Made by a program: the position numbers and the translations under genes. The notes beneath the pieces are model-generated. The model did no database searches, was not told where the DNA came from, and saw only the letters and a program-made list of their open reading frames with translations. Of a DNA stretch of 8,427 nucleotides, positions 6,339 to 8,427 are shown piece after piece. Source of the DNA: Campylobacterales bacterium (GTDB lineage: Bacteria > Campylobacterota > Campylobacteria > Campylobacterales > QNZT01); contig JALULO010000193.1 in the NCBI GenBank assembly GCA_027056215.1, forward strand, positions 1-8,427, given 5' to 3'. Every line of letters begins with the position of its first letter. The stretch's first letter is position 1.

Positions 6339-7232
6339 AGCCAATGCAAAATTATTGGCTGCCATAACATGCATCTTTGGATGCATGTTATAAATCTCTT
6401 CAAAAGCACTCTGGCTGAGTTCTAAACCTACCTGTTCTTGTTTATCTTCTGTCGCATTTTTGGCTTCAAATAGTTTCTCATGCCAAAACTTTGGTACTTC
6501 TACACCTGGAACATGAGCTGTGAGAAATTGTGCTGTACGTAGTTTTGTGATAGGAAAAAATCCTAAAATAAGCTGTGCATTTTTTGCTTTTTCCCCTACT
6601 TCGACTTTTGCTTTTTCAAAAAGTTCCAATAAAAGTTTTGCATTTGGGGCACTATAAACTGGTTGCGTGATGATTGCCATAGCATCGTGTTCGAGTTTTA
6701 AACGCATCTTTTTTTGCAAATTTTTTGGATTTTTTGCAAAAGCATTGGAAACAGCAAAAGGGTAAATCGGCTTTGGTCGTACCTCCAAAGGCTTACCTGC
6801 ATAATCAATACCACCATTAAAACATTTGATGATATCCAACAAAAGTGTGGAATTTCCCTCAAACACACCTTTAGCAGATGGTTGATCACTCATGGAAGCG
6901 GGATCACCTGTTAGTGCCAAAATAGCACGAATCTCAAATTCATTCGCACCCAAAAGTCCTGATTGGAGTGCTATTTTGTTTCTATCTCTCATCGTTATTG
7001 TAGCAAGCACTGGTTTTTTAAATCGTTCTTGTATCTTCAAAGAAGCAAAAAGAGCACTATATTTCATCTTAGCCAAGGGGGAATCTGTCACACTAAAACC
7101 ATCTACTTGTTTATCCAATCCAAGTTCACTGATACGCTCAATCACTGGCATAAATGTTGCAGAGTGTTTAGGAGTCGTCTCCAACGTTAAAAAGGAGTCA
7201 TTTTGTAATTTATCTATAAAGTGCTCGAACAT
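6312..7232 (-). CDS. Methylenetetrahydrofolate reductase family protein (MetF-like)
   Basis: The 306-residue product looks like a flavin-dependent methylenetetrahydrofolate reductase barrel. Visible motifs are the LETTPKHSA segment with Glu18 at the position of the MetF catalytic glutamate, GFSVTDSPLAKMKYSA (45-60), the TMRDRNK turn (80-86, like CRDRN in relatives), ILALTGDP (104-111, matching the LRGDxP flavin/folate aspartate), MAIITQPVY (185-193, substrate-contacting Gln190) and LGFFPITKLRTAQFL (223-237). The family reduces 5,10-methylene-THF to 5-methyl-THF for methionine synthesis. The CRDRN/LGANE/LALTGDP set looks closer to reductase domains fused to homocysteine methyltransferases than to E. 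coli MetF, so it may be a paralogue. ATG at 7230-7232 has only a weak purine-rich AAGAAG upstream, but the next Met is residue 28. It overlaps cheW tail-to-tail by 4 nt and diverges from serB. Confidence 0.82.
   Translation of the reverse strand: MFEHFIDKLQNDSFLTLETTPKHSATFMPVIERISELGLDKQVDGFSVTDSPLAKMKYSALFASLKIQERFKKPVLATITMRDRNKIALQSGLLGANEFEIRAILALTGDPASMSDQPSAKGVFEGNSTLLLDIIKCFNGGIDYAGKPLEVRPKPIYPFAVSNAFAKNPKNLQKKMRLKLEHDAMAIITQPVYSAPNAKLLLELFEKAKVEVGEKAKNAQLILGFFPITKLRTAQFLTAHVPGVEVPKFWHEKLFEAKNATEDKQEQVGLELSQSAFEEIYNMHPKMHVMAANNFALAKEIISLVR
6364..6391. repeat. Perfect 12-bp inverted repeat with 4-nt loop inside the reductase 3' end
   Basis: ATAACATGCATC (6364-6375) and GATGCATGTTAT (6380-6391) are exact reverse complements around TTTG (6376-6379). 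The element lies about 50 bp beyond the cheW stop, in the coding 3' end of the - strand gene, where it encodes NMHPKMHVM. Neither strand has a following T-run, so it is not a textbook intrinsic terminator. It could end or protect the che mRNA or pause polymerase. A smaller perfect repeat, AGCCAAT / ATTGGCT (6339-6345 / 6354-6360), lies between it and the stop codons. Confidence 0.5.
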
Positions 7233-7265
7233 TAAGGTTTACTTCTTCTTTAATTTTTTATTTAA

Positions 7266-7276
7266 TTTGGTATTAT
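7266..7276 (+). promoter_or_regulatory. Candidate serB promoter (extended -10)
   Basis: TTTGG then TATTAT (7271-7276) gives TGnTATTAT, one mismatch from the extended -10 consensus. T-rich tracts at 7243-7268 replace a -35, as is usual in Campylobacterota. A start near 7283 would leave an 18-nt leader containing the AAAGGG ribosome binding site. It shares bases with the divergent promoter on the other strand. Confidence 0.5.
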
Positions 7277-7284
7277 ATCCAAAA
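7272..7284 (-). promoter_or_regulatory. Candidate promoter for the MetF-like gene, overlapping the serB promoter
   Basis: Read on the - strand, the box is TTTTGGATATAAT, with a perfect TATAAT at 7277-7272 and TG four bases upstream (two-base spacer). Transcription would begin near 7265, about 33 nt before the ATG at 7232. The A/T-rich 7281-7290 region lies just upstream on this strand. The hexamer is exact; use in vivo is inferred. Confidence 0.5.
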
Positions 7285-7300
7285 TTTTTAAAGGGTAGTG

Positions 7301-7921
7301 ATGAAACTATGTGTATTTGATTTTGATTCCACATTGATGGATGGAGAGACTATTGATTTTTTAGCACAGCCACTGGGTCTGGGTGAAAAAATCGCTGAGA
7401 TTACAGAGCGTACGATGCAAGGAGAGCTTGACTTTTTTGAAAGTTTAACAACTCGCGTTACACTTTTAAGAGGATTAGAAGAGACTAAAGTCAATGAAAT
7501 ATGTCATAATCTTCCTTTTATGCCAGGTGCGAAAGAGACAATAGGCGAACTTAAAAAACGAGGTTATACCGTCGTTGTTTTTAGTGGTGGATTTCGTAAC
7601 GCAACATCTTATGCAAAAGATATTTTAGGCTTTGATGCAGATTTCTCTAATACACTACACACTAAAGATAGTGTGCTTAGTGGATTGGTTGGTGGGGAGA
7701 TGATGTTTGATCACTCAAAAGGTGATATGTTACAAAGAGTACAAGCACTTTTAAATATCACGAAAGATAACACTATCGCTGTAGGAGATGGAGCAAATGA
7801 TCGCTCTATGTTTGCTCATGCTTCTAAAAGAGTTGCCTTTTGTGCTAAAGACATTCTCAAAAAAGAAGCAAATATCATTATAGATACCAAAGATTTAACA
7901 CAATTATTAGGGGAGATTTAA
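7301..7921 (+). CDS. serB: Phosphoserine phosphatase
   Basis: The 206-residue product is a HAD-superfamily hydrolase with all SerB motifs: the DxDxT nucleophile FDFDSTLMDGETID (Asp7, Asp9), Ser95 in VVVFSGGFR, Lys140 in DHSKGD, and the Mg-binding VGDGANDRSM (Asp163, Asp167). The cap region (about 14-75) has the expected size, and the ACT-type extension of E. coli SerB is absent, as in many short SerB proteins. It dephosphorylates phosphoserine, the last step of serine synthesis. I chose the ATG at 7301: AAGGG (7291-7295) is 5 nt upstream, whereas an in-frame GTG at 7298 would be only 2 nt from it. The gene is divergent from the MetF-like gene and its stop is 1 nt before the transaldolase ATG, so the latter is co-transcribed. 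Confidence 0.94.
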   Translation: MKLCVFDFDSTLMDGETIDFLAQPLGLGEKIAEITERTMQGELDFFESLTTRVTLLRGLEETKVNEICHNLPFMPGAKETIGELKKRGYTVVVFSGGFRNATSYAKDILGFDADFSNTLHTKDSVLSGLVGGEMMFDHSKGDMLQRVQALLNITKDNTIAVGDGANDRSMFAHASKRVAFCAKDILKKEANIIIDTKDLTQLLGEI

Positions 7922-7922
7922 G

Positions 7923-8427
7923 ATGTATATAGAAAATGGAAATTTTTCCTTGTGGTGTGATTTTGTGGAGAGAGATTTTTTACAAACAGGACTGAAAAAA
8001 CTGATAGAAAATAACATTGTCAATGGTGCAACTAGTAATCCTGCTATTTTTAAAAATGCCTTTCTCTCTTCTAAAGCCTATAAGGAAGATATCGAAAGGT
8101 TAAAAGGGAAACCAGCAAAAGAAATTTATGAAACTTTAGCAATCAAAGATATTCAAATTTCTGCTGATTTATTAAAATATCTTTATGATAATGAAGATGA
8201 TGGATTTATCAGTATAGAAGTAGATCCGGCTTTATGTGATGATGCACAAGCCACAATCGCTGAAGGAGAAAGACTTTTTGCTACAATCAATAGACCAAAC
8301 GTCATGATCAAAGTACCAGCCACCAAAGCAGGATATCAAGCGATGGAAATACTTATGAGCAAAGGTATCAATGTCAATGCCACACTCATCTTCTCACCAC
8401 AACAAGCAAATGCTTGTTTGAAAGCCT
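7923..8427 (+). CDS. tal: Transaldolase, N-terminal part (3' end outside window)
   Basis: The frame from ATG 7923 stays open to the window edge (168 codons plus one base). Motifs are NGATSNPAIFKNAF (34-47), ISIEVDPALCDDAQAT (97-111), PNVMIKVPAT with the Schiff-base lysine Lys130, and GINVNATLIFS (148-158). These mark transaldolase, which transfers a dihydroxyacetone unit between sedoheptulose-7-phosphate plus glyceraldehyde-3-phosphate and fructose-6-phosphate plus erythrose-4-phosphate in the pentose phosphate pathway. The TSNPAIF and EVDP forms suggest the longer class (about 330-370 residues) rather than the short TalC/fructose-6-phosphate aldolase type. The ribosome binding site GGGGAG (7910-7915) lies inside the end of serB, and only 1 nt separates the genes. 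The C-terminal half cannot be assessed. Confidence 0.92.
   Translation, partial: MYIENGNFSLWCDFVERDFLQTGLKKLIENNIVNGATSNPAIFKNAFLSSKAYKEDIERLKGKPAKEIYETLAIKDIQISADLLKYLYDNEDDGFISIEVDPALCDDAQATIAEGERLFATINRPNVMIKVPATKAGYQAMEILMSKGINVNATLIFSPQQANACLKA

Noticed and set aside
7298..7300. In-frame GTG as an alternative serB start
   Set aside because: The AAGGG ribosome binding site would be only 2 nt away, and SerB homologues begin at the following Met-Lys-Leu.
6892..7320. 142-codon + strand open frame opposite the MetF-like gene and running into the serB start
   Set aside because: The - strand gene has clear family motifs over its length; this frame is low in conserved features and would conflict with the serB promoter and start.
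7658..7675. CACACTA-AAGA-TAGTGTG hairpin within serB
   Set aside because: A 7-bp stem of this kind is expected by chance in a window this size, and nothing around it suggests a function.

Overview
The window looks like chromosome of a free-living member of the Campylobacterota (the former Epsilonproteobacteria), most like the Sulfurimonas/Sulfuricurvum group. This is inferred from the AT-rich, purine-biased coding strands, the CheV / CheA-receiver-fusion / CheW gene set, and promoters with an extended -10 box, T-rich upstream tracts and no clear -35. It is almost fully coding, with ten genes. Two are cut by the window edges: the 3' end of lpxB on the left and the 5' part of a transaldolase gene on the right. 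I saw no RNA genes, mobile elements or CRISPR arrays.

Left block (1-2529, + strand): the lpxB C-terminus, greA, argC and an LpxH-like metallophosphoesterase. greA/argC and argC/phosphoesterase each overlap by 4 nt (ATGA). LpxB and an LpxH-type enzyme would be consecutive steps of lipid A synthesis, so greA and argC sit between two lipid A genes. A well-formed extended -10 box overlaps the lpxB stop codon and may give greA its own promoter.

Middle block (2534-6315, + strand): a chemotaxis signalling core of cheV (CheW domain plus receiver), cheA (histidine kinase with a C-terminal receiver) and cheW. Spacing is 4 nt before cheV, 15 nt from cheV to cheA, and a 1-nt overlap from cheA to cheW. 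The block follows the biosynthetic genes with no obvious terminator between them. The products would link chemoreceptors to CheA and phosphorylate a CheY encoded elsewhere. No receptor or stand-alone cheY gene lies in the window.

Right block: a methylenetetrahydrofolate-reductase-type gene on the - strand converges on cheW, and the two stop codons interleave (4-nt overlap). Three perfect inverted repeats lie in the roughly 90 bp around this junction. The same gene diverges from serB (phosphoserine phosphatase), which is followed closely by the transaldolase gene. The 68-bp gap between the divergent genes holds one near-palindromic box that reads as a -10 element on both strands. SerB makes serine, the main one-carbon donor to tetrahydrofolate, and the reductase family acts on methylene-tetrahydrofolate, so shared control would make metabolic sense.

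I found no clearly novel multi-gene system. The most noteworthy signals are non-coding: the hairpin cluster at the cheW junction and the symmetric divergent promoter. The identity of the LpxH-like enzyme is also open.
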